Assembly (NCBI GenBank): GCA_030248195.1
Contig: JASAND010015575.1
Coordinates: 1 to 64,000, forward strand
DNA: 64,000 nt
Source: Trissonchulus latispiculum
Taxonomy: Eukaryota > Nematoda > Enoplea > Enoplida > Ironidae
Reading direction: 5' to 3'
The notes under the pieces: generated by a model
The model's database searches: none
The model's input: the letters and a program-made list of their open reading frames with translations, nothing else
Told to the model about the DNA's origin: nothing
Position numbers and translations under genes: made by a program
Shown: piece by piece, positions 35,762 to 50,100 of the stretch
Numbering within the stretch: the stretch's first letter is position 1
How the letters are laid out: each line of letters starts with the position of its first letter

Positions 35762-37960
35762 GTTATCTAAAATTTTAAAAGTTAAGGTGATGATTCTTTA
35801 TGGAGACATCAACCTTCAACCCTTACTACTCATTCATTTATTGGAGCTAAGAAGCCATTTTTATATCAAAATGCAGCTTACCATTTTCTCTTTCCAATGA
35901 ATACGACGAAACTAACTTTAGTTCTCGGAAATTATTTTACTGCATTTTCGAAGTAATTTAATTTTCCACATTTATTGCAGACTAAAGTAAATTTTTCCTC
36001 GTGGAAGCGGCCACATTATTCGATTTTACTATAAAACAGCTGGGGACCCTGTTTTAATGATTATGAAACCGCTCTTAATTATAAAGAAATTAGCTGCTCA
36101 ACCTGGATTTTGCCTACTTTTCCCAATTTTGGCAAGCGACCACTTTAGTTAGAAAGCAGCAATCGGGGCAACTAAAAAGGGTCCCTACGTATTTTTATGT
36201 AAAAACGTCTAGTAAGTGGGCCCCCTTCTAGCTTGCTATATCTTGGCTATACCTCATGATAGCGAAAAGCTAAAAACGTGCTTCAGAAAGCTCAACAAGA
36301 TCCTTCAAATGAATATGATCATAGCTGTGCAGAAACTGTCTAACTGCCAAAAATCAGAAAAAAACACCCTGATCGGAAACGTCAATCGTTTGAAGCGGGA
36401 TTGCGCGGAGGGTGTTAAAATGCTAAAAGAACTTATTTTGGAAAGTTTCATCAAATTTCGTCTTGATTTGAACCGTCAACTTACAATATGTGCCCAAAAG
36501 GAATCACCACCTTAAGTCAATTGTCTGTACGTTTCTAAAATTTTTAAAAAAGCGATGATAAAGAAGAAGATTAAGCAAAATTTTAGCATTCATTAATTTT
36601 GTTGGCTTTCTATCATCTAATCATTATTTTACCTAAACCTCTTTTTCAGGATTACATCATGGTTAGATATTCGCGCCACAATGTTGGAGAAACGCCAAAT
36701 ACAAAAAGACCTTTCAGTTTTCCACATGAGCAGAGCAAAAATATTTTACTGGCATCTTGCGAGGAATCAGTTGTCTGTGGTCAGCGGGGCAGGTCGTCGG
36801 GCTGAATACTGTCCTGGTTTTTAGCGTAGTGGGGCGGTTGGGAAAAGTTCGGCCCGCGCCCAACAGTTTTTCTCCATCTCCTGTGCTTAGCATAGGCCAA
36901 CCTCGTATTGAGGTTCAATGACTCAACAAGCACAAAATATTACGATTACGTTTTAGAAACTCGTTAAAATAGGCTGATTTGGTTTATAAAATATATATAT
37001 GAGTGAAATCGCAAATAAACATTGACCAACTATAGATTCCGTAAATATATAGGTACTTCAACAGAGACCTAGTCAGTCAAAATGATGAATGCTACTTCCG
37101 TCGGAAATGGTTAAAACGGGCCAAAAAATGCCTAAACAAAATTCTTCAAATGCTTTTCAACTGCATCAAGAAAGGCCCACTCTGTTATTCTCCATCTTCA
37201 AATGATAAACAGCTCGCCCTGTTCCAGTCAATAAATTAAAACTTCCTCGCCTAGGAGTAATAGACAACTATACTCTCTAATATACTTTTTCTTCCCAGAT
37301 TAGCAATAACAAGACGGAAAAACTAGCGATTATATTATTAGAGGAAAGCTGCAGCACCAAAACTTTAAGGTACAACCTACTAGGTATGTAGGCTAAGGGG
37401 GGTCGCCAATTTTCGACAACCTCCTATTTTTCTCATTTTCCAATTGTGTGAATATACTTCCCATGAGTCTACAAAACAAGACAGTTTGTTGCAAAACTTT
37501 TCCTATCATTAACAATCGTCCTCTAATCCAAAGGTGACCCCGACATGTTTGGAATGCAATTTGATTGGCTATTGGCTACCCTCCCTCCACCAAACGAGGA
37601 CCTCTTTTGCTACCCCACCACCAAACGGAGGAGGGGTATGCTTTGTCGAAGAGAGCTACCCCCGACCAAACGGGGGAACATTCGCGTATTGTGGTCGGAG
37701 CACCGTTGCGCAATGCCAAGAATAGGAGCTCTCTAGTGGTTTACTCTTCTTCTTCTTATATATAGTGCAATTATGCACTCTTGGTTTAACTTATAACTTT
37801 AACTCTTGATCAATTGTCAAACAAAATAAATGAAAGAGGACCAGTTAATAGCTTTAGCGGCTATGGCTATGGTATGCCGTGAATATCTAATCCCAGGCAT
37901 GCCGTGAATATCTAATCCAATATATACTTTCTGACAGTTGAATAATCCGTGAGTCACTAC
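35762..37960. other. Intergenic; no gene recognised
   Basis: A 99-codon frame at 36216-36515 (plus, no ATG near its start) contains LKTCFRKLNK...LKELILESF but matches no family I know. Its first part overlaps words of the foldback family (AGCGAAAAGCTAAAAACG). CACCAAACGAGG/CCAAACGG repeats lie at 37590-37680. Confidence 0.35.
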
Positions 37961-39851
37961 TAGTGATGTGGATCGGATCGGATCGGCAGCCAAAATCAAC
38001 TACCGATCCGATCCGGCAAATGGCCGGCGATCCGATCCGATCCGATCCGATCCAGCCCCGGATCGGACCGATCCGATCCGATCCGACCATAATGTTAATT
38101 TTAAATTGTAGACACGTAAATTACTATATTTTCCGATTTCCCCTTATTTTGCAAAACTCTTTATCAAACTTCTCACCTGAATCATATTGAATAATTCAGA
38201 AAGTCCGTTAGAAACTGCGGCTGCAGAATGATGTGTAGTCACTTTGAAAAATAACGACTTGTTATGTTTTGCGTGTTTAAGATCTAGTGAGAACTACACA
38301 AAACACAGTGAGAAAAGAGAACTATACAAGGATAAGATAAAATTGAAGAAACTATGGTGTAAGACCAAAAAATGTGCGTACAAACTTTGGTCGTATTTAT
38401 AAGCAAGCAGTGTATAGGTATGTTTTAACATCGTTCGGAAATGGAGACGACGTGAAAAAATAGGGAAATTAAATTATATTATATAATATATTATATATAT
38501 TATATTATATAATTTTATTATATAAAACGGTTTTATGTACGGAAACTCTAAAATGTACAAAGGTTTGCTAAGATTTGTGCACATTGAAGACTCAGCTTTT
38601 TTTCGTGATCAAATAGATCTGGTTCCGCGTCATATATATTGTTGCACTTCCAACCTTTTCAGCCAAAGAACACTCAAGTTTCGGGTTTTCAAAATGTAAA
38701 TATTTTAATGCTCACGATATGGTTATCATTTAAAAGCTCTTGACAATCTGAACACGTTTAATACAATCATTTCCCAAAATGCACTGGATTCCCAAATTCA
38801 CGAAACTAAGATTTTTCCGGATTTAAGCGTTTTCCATCACCAACAAGCCATGGGTCTTGACTAGAAAGGCATTGACGAGCTGAACAACCTTTGTAATACA
38901 ACTAGATCCCAGAAATGACCCCTGTTCCCGAGATTCACAAAACCTTCCATCCATAAATAGTGAACTCGAGAAATTGGAACATTTTCAGGTATTGGTTCCA
39001 GCTCATAATTAGCTTTTAAATAATACCCTATCATTCAAATGCAAGTGCAAAAATATGCACCTGGAACATCTCTATTTAATCACGGATACAAAATTTTGAA
39101 TGTGGTAAAATTTTGGAGAAATTAAATATTTTTTAATAAATTAAATAGTTACTATTAAATATTAAATATTTTCCGTGATTCAATCCCGATATGCAGGTTG
39201 TTCTATATCTCCAGTTCAGGACGATTCTAAAAAATGTATATTGTTGGGGTTTGCTCTGAAGGCATAAGTTCGCAATAAACGACTAAAGTTTGCACACACA
39301 ATTTTGGTCGCACAATAGCATATGCAAAAGTGCGTCCGACGGATTTTGCAGGCTTTCCACTTCTCAGCAAACGCACTTTAGTGAAGCATTTTCCGTCCAA
39401 TTTCAGACAACGTTCCTATTAGTTGAGAACTTTAATCATACCAGAATAAGTCCCTCTCAGCGGTCAGCGGTACTGAATTTAAATAGCAGAAAAGACTGTC
39501 CAAAAATTAATTAGCAGGAAATATTATTTGACCATTTCTTTTCCATCAATCACATTCAATGATCAATGATCAATTCCATCAATCACATTTGACCATTTTT
39601 ATATATGCGTATAAAAAATTTATCCAGAGAGAGAACATCAAACAAAAACACTAACAACAGAAAATTCAACATTTGAACAAAACTCCGAAAAGATTTAAAA
39701 ACTTTCTTCGAAAAAATTTTGCAATTTTGTAAAAAATTGGTACAAATTTTCAAAATTTGCCTCATTTGCCGGATCGGCGATCCGGAAAAATCAAGCCGAT
39801 CCGATCCGGCCGATCCGAAAATTTGTCGATCCGATCCGATCCACATCACTA
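37961..39851. mobile_element. hAT-like element, 1.9 kb, GATCGGATCG subterminal arrays, perfect 8-bp TSD
   Basis: The ends are TAGTGATGTGGATCGGATCG on both sides in inverted orientation. Flanks are GTCACTAC (37953-37960 and 39852-39859), a perfect 8-bp duplication. Inside the left end, CGATC/GATCG repeats fill 37971-38090; inside the right end they fill 39768-39845. The interior is AT-rich with no long frame, so a transposase is absent or decayed. Confidence 0.9.
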
Positions 39852-39859
39852 GTCACTAC

Positions 39860-40571
39860 CATGGTACGCAGAAAATGAGTTTAGGACAAACTTTTTTTAC
39901 ATATTCATTTACACTTTTTAACACTTTGTACTGATAAAAACTATTTTTTACATGTAAATTAATAACCTTACGTATATATAACAACGCTGGGACATGCTTT
40001 GATTTATCTATATAAAAAAATCAAGTTTTGAATTATAAACGTGTTATAGAAATCTCAATTGGAACCAGAACCGGAAGCACATTTCTAAGAAACGACCGAC
40101 AAACCGGAACGGGTTTCAAAAATCAGAACCGGTCCGAGCACTAGTTTAAAGGAGCCAACGGAATTTAAACTACGGAAAGGTTGTGTTATCATCCATCGTT
40201 GCTGATTTTGAGCTATCGCCATAAAAATTATCAGCCGCCCTAATAAAATAAATAAAATCACAAAGAGTGCGTTTAATAGACCACAAAACACCATTTACAT
40301 GTATATACCCAGAGACAACTTAGAATGGAAGAATTAGGGGTAGTAGAGAAACGGATTTAATTTAACCAGGACCGATTTGTTTTGTTTTTGGCATACACAT
40401 AGTACATGTCAAATGACCAAAAATACCAAGACCAGGAGATCTTATGAGAACCCACCACCTAGAACAGGCAGCCATTACACGTCCCACGCCCAATTTTGTG
40501 CTAATTACCACAATTACTTAAAAAAACTTCGGCGTGGCGTTTACGTGCGAAACTAAGGACGTGGGCCCTAC
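39860..40571. other. Intergenic with a likely lone hAT-like right end
   Basis: GAACCGGAAGC/CCGGAACGGG/AACCGGTCC repeats at 40061-40140 end in CGAGCACTA (40144). Read from the minus strand this is TAGTGCTCGGACCGG, the same layout as the bounded hAT-like elements. No partner end was found in the window. Confidence 0.45.
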
Positions 40572-40988
40572 CAAGAGTACATTATGATAAGAGTGAGATA
40601 ACAGGCATGCTCACTGTCACTATTATCAGAGCAAAAACTATGCTTTGCGCGCTATCGGCGAACCCCCCCCCCGCCAATCTACCCCTCTCACATCGCCCCT
40701 ATACGGGTGTATAGTTCCAAACGGGGGGGGGGTCGCTTATTCCATTACATTATTACACGTTGAAAATAACAGAGGCTAAATTTGGGGAGGGAGTATATAA
40801 GCGTGTAGGCTTAGCACACAGATGCACAAAATATACAAAGCGCGACCTGTTCGGAACTATGTACCCATATATGGGCGCTGTGAGAGGGAGTCCATTTGTG
40901 GGGTCATACGATAGCGCGCATAGCATAGTTTTAGCTCTAATAACAGTGAGCCTGCCTCTTGTTTCACTCTTATCATTATGTACTCTTG
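40572..40988. mobile_element. CAAGAGT-family foldback MITE
   Basis: CAAGAGTACATTATGATAAG pairs with CTTATCATTATGTACTCTTG. Inner arms pair as GGCATGCTCACTGTCACTAT with its near-complement, and AAAACTATGCTTTGCGCGCT with AGCGCGCATAGCATAGTTTT. The flanks (GGGCCCTAC and GTAGGCCCT) extend the inverted repeat instead of forming a direct duplication, so the target duplication is unclear. The left end of a similar element (GCAAGAGTACACAATAAC) stands alone at 41563. Confidence 0.8.
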
Positions 40989-41760
40989 GTAGGCCCTTAT
41001 TATGTGCCTAATTTCGTGATTCCTACTTTATCCAAAAGTAAAATGTCCTTTTCTTGGTCGATTTTCCAATAATCTTAAGAAAATCGAAAATCTAACACAC
41101 ATCGGCGAGTCAGAATTTGTGGGTACGTGTCAGATTTACCAGATTTCCCGGCCTACAGACAGGATGTTAGTAGCTGCCGATTCTGCCAGCTGCAATAGAA
41201 AAAGCGGACGCCTTATTCTTCCTATTGCAAAATGCAAACAACGGAATAACTAGAAGTTACAGTTATAACGTCGTAACACGGTATGTCGCCTTGAAATGAA
41301 CCACCTCCACCACCACTACATAACCAAAACGGATGCCAATTTTCAACAACAAATTTGCTACTCCGGAGAATGAAGAATTAATAAGAATTTAAAAAATTAT
41401 CACTTCCCGCGACAAGACTATCACGCCCCTCCATGATTTGACCGTTTATCCTCGTCAAAAAGAATTTATACGTACACATATTCTCAATTTCCACAAACAT
41501 CATGCATCCGCTGCAATCTTGGAATGCAAAGTAAACAAAACACGTCATTGTTGTACGTAATAGCAAGAGTACACAATAACGACAGTAACAAGAATATGGG
41601 CAATAAAAAGTATTAAAACAGTAAAATGGCAGTACAATCCACACAGCATCTTGAGTACTAAAGAGATAGGATAGATTAGAAACGGGAAACGGAAATGAAA
41701 CTTCCAAAATAAGGATGCAATATCAGTGAAAAATGAGCTAGCTGGCCAAAATAAAGGTGA

Positions 41761-41894
41761 AATTCCTTAACAGTAAAATGACAAATTTCTGAAGTTCCTA
41801 ACGACAATTAATCACATACACGCATAACCCATTGCGTTTAAAAAATGCCGAACACGAGCTCAGATTGTCGATGTAAGATTACTGTTAAGGAATT
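41761..41894. repeat. Small foldback with perfect 16-bp inverted ends
   Basis: AATTCCTTAACAGTAA at 41761 and TTACTGTTAAGGAATT at 41879-41894 are perfect complements, 134 bp end to end. It is a probable MITE of an unnamed family. Confidence 0.65.
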
Positions 41895-44126
41895 CCAGAG
41901 TGATCAAACGAGCACATTACAAAAAGATATTCCGACCATAAAATGAAAGAACTGTTAACGAAAGAATTCAGACAAGAGGTGACAGCAAAATCGGCAGTTG
42001 CTCACAATAAAATTAAGCAATGAACACTGAGCTACAGTACAGCTCATTAAAAACTTTATTTTCGCGAAGTTCACCTTTTCCGAGAAAGTTAACCATTTTC
42101 GTCAAAACCGGTGAATTTCGCGTAAGCATTTATCGAAAAGTTCCTGCAATCAAGAGCAAACATTCACGATGGATTTACCAAAACCCTATACTGAAAAGTA
42201 TAAAATGAAAAATAAGCACAACACCGTAGTTTTAGGATTAAAGCAAAAACATGTACACTTGACAAGATGATACAAGCAAGTATCCAGGACTACTATATAC
42301 TAAACTAAACTAAACACAGCTATTACTTTTACAAACTCCTCTAGAGTAACTGTGGGGTGGTTCGACCTCACAGAACAATTAACATTTATAACCTGGGTTT
42401 ATTTTAAGCATAAGACTGAGGGGAAAGTGGGCCGGTGGATCTAAGTGGTTTAAAATTGCCAATAATGCAATAATACTAGAAATATGTGCTGCATAAGCTG
42501 CTGTAACTAAGCTAAACAGTGCTTAAAAATTCAGTTTAAGCAGCAAAATAGATCATTTGACACAAAAGATGTGGGAAGTCGGAAAACAGAATGGAAATTT
42601 TTTAAAATTTGACCAAAACTCCCTACAATTTGGGGATTTCTGGGCACCACAAAATGGAAGAGAAGAAAGCCCAAAATAAGGGACGGTCCGAGTAAGGGGA
42701 GACTCAAAAGTCGAGGCATACCCCCCTAAAGTAAACCCAGATAACTACTGAATAACAACAATTACTCGTGGAAAGTTGAATAACTTTGCTAATTTTGAAA
42801 CAGAACAATAAAATTCTGAATATATGAAATAAGTCATACACCATCTAAGCCTGTCAATACAATCAATTAAAAAACCAATCCCTAAAACGATTCAGCGAAA
42901 ATTTCGTGATGGGAAAACAACACAAATTTCCCAACATCAACAAGGCTTTGAATTTTGAAAATTAAAACGAAAGGTTACACCCAACAACGCAATAAATTCT
43001 AAAGACATGCAAATTGTGATAAAAAAGCAAATAAAACCCTGCAGAACAAACGCTGACCAACTCAATACAGTATACAATCCGAAATCGTAAAAGTTGTGAG
43101 AAAGCAACACTTAAATGACAATAAAAGAGTGACGTAACGACGGAAAAAGAAAAACGTTCAACATGATCAAAGCTAACAGATGGTGAAGTAAAACTACAAC
43201 TCTTTTATAATACAATTTCCTCCGAAGTAATCAGAGTATTGTTAGAACAATATTCACAGAGAGTCCAAGGAATGGGCAGTTCTTTCTATAATGACCTTCA
43301 AATCCTGAAAAATACGCAACAAAACCAGTATCAACATCATGATCAGCAAGAAAACAGAATACGGAGCTTTGATAAACCAGTAGTGTTAAAACGCGAGGGA
43401 AGATTTCGGCAAGGATGAAGGCAAATGAAGAGAACACCAACCCAAAAAATGTTATTGGGCGCTGGTGCTTATTTTCGGACACAGACTCACAGCCAGAAGC
43501 CAACTTTTCATTTTGCAATAGATGGGACTTCTTCTCACCCAGAATATCATGACTGGGGGTCCTCCACGGAAAAACCGGTCTAGTGGGAGGTGAAGAAATT
43601 TTTTCCTTTTGCAATAATATCAGGTTTCAATTCTTTAATTCTTTTCAAACCGAGAAATTTTTTGTAATTTGCACATTCTTAGGCAAAACCACATTATATT
43701 TTCGGAAACTCGTATTCATTTCGAGCTTTTTCCTCATAAACAATAAATATGCCGTTTAGAAATCGGGGCCGAAGGCGCAAAACTTTTTGTTTTGGCCCAT
43801 TGTTTCTTTTTCCTTCTTAATTTTTCCAACCTTCGAATCGCGAGGGGAAGCTTTTCTTTTATCGCCGAATCTATTTATCTTTTATCCGAATTTTTCTTTT
43901 GTCTCACCTCAGAAATTACGACTGGAGTCCGAAAACGTCCAGGATGGAGTGGCAAGTAGAGCGCCATCACGATTATAAAACACCTTAGGCAATAAAATAG
44001 GAAATAGCCCGTGCAAGCCTAAGTCATTAGCACATGAAGGAATTTCCTATTCCTGTTTAGTTTTAGCTGTTGTGCTCAGGCTTCAGAATACCCAATGTTA
44101 GATTTAAGAACGATGCTTCATAAGGA
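41895..44126. other. Non-coding stretch after the ATAD2 3' end, repeat-rich
   Basis: 42405-42730 is a copy of a dispersed repeat also at 47440-47790 and, reversed, 55860-56230 (shared text such as AATTTGACCAAAA and TTTCTGGGCA). 43615-43985 belongs to a second family shared with 48085-48380 and 54880-55200 (TCTTTAATTCTTTTCA, GCCTTCGAATCGCGA). The 127-codon minus frame 43231-43614 has no recognisable domain and partly overlaps the repeat. Confidence 0.45.
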
Positions 44127-47100
44127 TCAGCGGAACAGTGAACTGATTAGGGCACAAACCTTTATCATGGGCAAACGATTCCATGCCTGAGCATGTTTTC
44201 GAACGACGCGCTGCAACTGGCAAAACAGTTTATCACAACGCATCAGCGGCCAACCATCACTCAAGGAGACAACCTGATGCAACATATCCTCCAGCTCCTT
44301 CAAATCTATTACCAACTCTAAAGGTTCGGGTATATCTGAAAAACCGGAATAATAATAACAACAAAATACTACATTCACTTCACTTTACAACGAAATACTC
44401 TGAACAAAACTCACTTCAAGTAATGGGCCGGAATTCACCAATAACCAACCATCAAACAATAAACAACTGTACAAAATTGAAAAAGGAATTGGAGCTCGAT
44501 GTTGTGATAGTTTCTAACTTTCATGTCTGCACGAACAGTATAAAACTTATTATTGGCTTGGCATATACAGAAGAATGGGGAAACGAACCTGCACTACTTC
44601 GTCCGGAGTTAGCCTGAAATCACAAAAGCTACCTATTTACTATACAAATTCTAAAGCAAATATTAGCTAATTAGAGGGGGGGTTACGAACGGGTTGGCAC
44701 GACATCATCGGAGTAAGCTACTTTTCTCCCATCGTTAGCCAACATATCAAACTAAAAAAGTTTAGGGTGGGCAAAATATATCACGTATACACCGTTTTTG
44801 ACAGGACGACAAAGTGCAAATTTTAGTGCGAAAAAGGGTTTTTCAAAAAGCTTTTTCAGCTCTGGTGGATTAACGGTTTAACCGATTATGAAACTTTTTG
44901 CCACGAATGTTTACTGTTACTAGTGCTAATATTAAAAGTATTCCGGCTTTCGAGCATTGCTTCCTACTTCAACAATAACAGGACAAAATTTGAAATTTGG
45001 CAAAAAGTTGCGAAGTGACTGTGCGCCGTTTTAGATTTAATAAAATTGGCAGCCCCTAGCCTACCCCAGCTTTTTACCAGCTATTAGGCTCTATAGGGTC
45101 AACTGTGACTAAGTTGCGAGGGTTTAGGTTTTCCGGTTAGTGTACCAGCTCACTTTTTATTAAGACATAACCTTTATTTTTAGGCCTAAAAAGCTGGATA
45201 AGCGCAGTAAATAGGGTCAAAAACATTTTTGTCTCCTATTTTGCCGAAAAGGTGCTTATAGGGGTTCTTTGACCTGCTTAATCCGAATATGAAATCCGTT
45301 ATTCGATGCGACGCTTCCATCCAGGCGCGTAGCCGGGGGGAATGGGGGAATTCCTCCCCCGAAATTGTGTTGCCCCCCAGGAATTTTTTCCTGCCATGTG
45401 TAAAACGTCCATTTTTCAAAAAATTTTCGCGCCTTTCGGCGCGTGCTTACTTAAATTTAACGTCATAATATGGGTTTGGAACGCCAAAAATGAGTGCTAA
45501 ATACCTTATTGGATGTGGTTTGCCCAGTTTATGCATCACTTGCGTGCATGAAAACGTATTGAGCCTAACTTCGCTTCTTTAATTCAAAGAATGCTTTGAA
45601 AAAATTCCTGAGACGTTACAAATTTGAAAAGTTTTTCAACTTCTGGAGAGCTCCGCCCCCCAGACCCCCCACCAAATTTTGGCATTCCCCCCCGAAAAAT
45701 TTTCCTGGCTACGCAGTGCTTCCATCGTTCAGTATGCGCTTACAACTGCATTAGAGCTTTTTGGAGCGATCTTCACCCGTACTTCGAGAAAGCAATCTAG
45801 CATTTCTAAACACTGGAGCAAGACTTAATGACCTAACTTTCTGTACATGTTGGTACAGACACTGGCTTGCAAAGTGCAGAGTTTCAGTCGATTCTAAGAG
45901 AAATTTGAAGTAATTGACTCACATCTTTGAAATACCACGAGATAACAGCGACAATATTGATAATGTAATCTAGCACTGCGGACGCACGTAATTTTTCCAC
46001 AAGTTGAGGCAGATACTTGTTGCATTAATTGGAGCAATTTTGTGCCATTTGATTAACCACAGCCCATAAGACCTTAGTTAACCGCCACCCGCATGGACCT
46101 ACCACGCACAATTTTTCGCACTTTGATTGTATCGCACACAAAAGTGCACATTGGTATAGAAGGATTATTTTACACGATAATTATCAAAGCACTATATGTC
46201 AGGACTATCTCTGTAAAATTTGGGCACTGTACCTTATACATAGCGTTCAGCACACAGTGAACTTTGTATGTGTGTCATGTCGAGTTTCTGACCGACAACA
46301 CAAGATTGCGAAGGCTCCACAGGAAGCTAAGCTAGGTGGAATTCTTTCAAACTTTAAACTACTTTGCACCAAACCTAATACTATTATAATATGTTGCAAA
46401 AGACTAGCTAGCATTTCCAACATCGAACTTTTAATGAAATTCGTAGCCCCCCTCTTAAGCTATGATACTGATAATGATACTAACATAATAGATATTAGAA
46501 GTTTGTTCTAATCCAAGAAAGTAATCGACCAAACTGAACATTCAGTGGATTTAATAAATGTAACACAGTGCAATACAGGTATGTACTACCTCCGTTGGGT
46601 TAGATAGAACAACGGCAGAATTTCCACTGGTATCTATCCCAGTCTGGATAGCTTCCCCAAATCTTACAACAGGTACGGTCCCAGTTGGAGCGACTGAGGT
46701 AGTAGAGGATTGATTCTGACTCTGGGCAATGCGTTGACGATTCTCCCAATATTTCTTTATCACAGCAGACGTAGCGGCACGATGTCGTCGCTTTTTGCGC
46801 TGACTATAGCCCTTCAAAAAAGGCGACTGATGACGCCTGAAATACAAAAGTGTAAAAGACTCCAAAAAATAAACAGATCAGGAGCAGAATCCAATCGTGA
46901 AAAGGAATTACATGTTAGCAGATTTCCACTTTTTGGGTACTTCCCTCACTCGATCCTCGCCCACTTCAAGCCTTATCTCCCTCACTAGCTAAAAAGTGGA
47001 CAGAAACCTTCCAATGTTTCGGTCGTTTTGGTCAAAATTCTTAAAATTTTTTTGATTCACCGGATTTTTTGGTACGAAATCGTTGATTTTGATGCGAAAA

Positions 47101-50100
47101 TTAAATTTTTGACCGTTTTAGCATACTTTGTGGGAGGAATTTGGCCTACTGACTATTTCGTAGCAGGGCATAATTTTCAAAGATTTTTAGAGTTGGGACA
47201 GGGCGGGATGCGCCCAAGGGGGAAAAACAGATGTCAAGGAAGATAATTGGTAAAGAGCCAAAGACTTGTGATTTTGTTTATGTTTTGCAGGAAAAACTAA
47301 AAACCCTGCTTTAAGCCAAAAACAGAAACGTTTAAGTATAAATCTACGATGATGCCAAAACTTTAATATTTCCAGAATAGTAAATACAAAAGATAATTTA
47401 AAAGCCCAGACATCTGGTATTTTTCTAGGCAAATAAGTGGGGGTGGCGAAGTGGGGGCCCCTGCTACTGGGGGTGGACCTAAAAAGTGGGGGGATCCAAC
47501 GTGGTCTAAAATCGTCAAAAATGCAGTAAAAATAGCCTGTTTCTACTTCTACATATATATATTGCTATGGTAAAAATGCTTAAAAATTGAATTTGAGTAC
47601 CAAAATAGACGATTTTAGACCAAAAGTTTTGAAAAATTTGACCAAAAATCTTTCAAATTTGGCATTTTCTGGGCATCTTATAGTGAGGGGGGGAGCCCAA
47701 AAACGTGGAGGTGGCGCCGAAAGGAAGGAAAGGGGTCGAGTGGGGGGCACCCAAAAAGTGGGGAGGGGGCGCCCCCCGACCCCCCCCCCCCCAGTGGAAA
47801 AAGCCCAGAAAATATCATAAATACCCGGACCTAAGCTAAACACAGAAGCGTTTAAGAATAAGTATAAATCAACGACGATGCCAAAACATTTATAAAAATT
47901 GATGTACTTTTGGCTAGGCACCATTTTATATTGTCTTTTTAAGCAATTTCCAGCAATTTCTGGGCTTATTCTAGGGAATTTTTCTTGGGGGGACTCTTTG
48001 GGGGTGCCTCCGGGGCACTGTCGGGTCCAGGATTTGGTGACGGGGCGGTAACATTTTTGCAACGGGGGTCTGGGGGGGCGGAGCCTCCCAGAAGTTGAAC
48101 CAAATTCTTGTTTTTGCAATAGAATCTGTCTTCAGATCTTTAATTCTTTTAATTTTGAAAACTAAGAAAATTTTAAGTATATAATTGTTTCCGATAAGAC
48201 GGATGCATTTCAAGTTTTTCTTCATAAATGCAATAAATAAGCTTAAAATGCAATAAATATAAATGCAATAAATTTTCTTCATAAATGCCGTTAAAAATTA
48301 GAAATTTTGCGCCGAAGGCGCGAATGTTTTTGGTTTTCTACCTCTTTCCTATCTTCAAATCGCGACCGGGGGGCGACCCCCCCTTGATCCGCAGATGGAT
48401 TTGGAGATTGGATTTTGGAGACCATCATTTTTGTTTTGATAACAGAAATTAAGACGAAGTAAGTAAGAAGTACTAAGTAGGAAGTGGTATAATCCTAGCA
48501 TTATGTACATACAGTTGATATTAAGTAAAATAAAAGTAATTTAAATATATAAGAAATTGAGTTTGCAAAAAACAAGACTCAACACAGACTACTTCTGCCC
48601 TTAGCTCTACAAAAATATGGAATTAGATAATATAAGATAATTAATATTTAAAATCTCCAAGTACTAAAAACCTCTAAGTACTTACAAATCTAAGAAAGAA
48701 AGATACAATATATACCTTTGTTTCTTTTTACAAGAATTTGTAGCATTAGTCACAACAGCCATGGCAGTACCACCCACACTTGAACTGCTCACATTTGAAC
48801 TACTAGGGACTGCTGCATCCTCAGCAGAAGAAACAGAAACCGAATTAGAGTTTAGATTAGCGGAGTTCTCCGAAAATGCTGCCTCCATTTCCTCTGCCGG
48901 TGTGGAATTTCCATCTTCGTATTCTTCCTCCAAGGAGCCGGCGAACGGAAGGATCGAAGAGCCACCATTGGTCACGGAAGAGCTGACGTTGGTCGCTCCA
49001 TTAATCTGGGCTGTGGACAACTGTGACAGGTTAACCACAAGACTAGTCTGCATTAAAGAGATGTCAGTTTCGCTCTGTGAATATGCAGAGGACAGTTCCT
49101 GACTTTCCTGGCCTGATGTGGGCACACTCAAATTGACCACATTTTCGTTAGCAGCGACACTAGAACCACATCCTCCTCCTCCTTGAGGACATTCCTGTAA
49201 ATACAAAAGGGGAGGACAAGTATGGCAAGAGAAAAGGTTAGAACGACACAGAGAAGGGAAGTTGGGAAAATGGTAAGTTCGTGTTATAATGGGGAGGAAT
49301 AGACATGATTGACCATGTTCAAAATTCTGTCTTAATTTTGTGAACTCAGTTCATGCAAGATAAGGAATGTATCGTGGCCTCTCACCGGCAGCAGTCAAGA
49401 CCGGGACAACTATGTAACTGAAATAGTGCGTTATGAAAATTCTAAATTTTTTACAATATTAAAAATGAAACATAAATTATAAGTTGTTGAAAATAGTTAG
49501 TTTTCTCCTCACTGATTTAGATGAGAACAAAAATGACTACATCCTTTTCTGAAATTGCAGAGAATCTGAATTTTTAGAAAGGGTGCGTAAGATTTTCGAT
49601 CTGGATTCCTTAATTTTAAGACCCCAGCCTCCTAAAACAGTAAACAATCATACTAATACCTTAATAATGGATGGAGAAAGCGCAGGCCCCTGACTCCTCG
49701 TTGAATAGTGGTGCGAAGTAGACAGTGAGAGAGGGGGTAGTGTGGTACTGAGTGAACCACTTTCAGCGCCACAAAACCCGGGTCCAACAGAGAGGGTTGG
49801 TCCAACGCCAACTCCGCAGGGAGCTGAACGATTTCTCCAGTCATGAGACAGCTGTGGAGTAGATGTGGTTGCCATCCCAAATGAAGATAGATCAGCTTGC
49901 TGCGATGGTTTGGGAAGGCAACGCATGAAAGGCATGGCCTGAGCCACTTTCCCAGAAGGATTAAAGGCTAAAACCAGTTGTGCCTATACTATAATTCTCT
50001 TTATTGCACAGCAGAACAGTGTTCAGGTATGGATGTGGGCTAAATTTCTAAATTGTCTCCTTGTTTGGTGGATGGTGGGTTTGTCAAAAGACAACCACAT

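Noticed and set aside
36216..36515. 99-codon plus-strand frame
   Set aside because: No ATG near the start, overlaps foldback-family words, and matches no known family.
43231..43614. 127-codon minus-strand frame downstream of ATAD2
   Set aside because: No recognisable domain and its start overlaps a dispersed repeat; too weak to call a gene.
44183..44617. 144-codon plus-strand frame
   Set aside because: Antisense of the ATAD2 C-terminal exon and microexon, whose phase and family match lie on the minus strand.
47580..48119. 179-codon minus-strand frame
   Set aside because: Built from two adjacent dispersed repeats with long G/C runs; the same repeats occur elsewhere without the frame.
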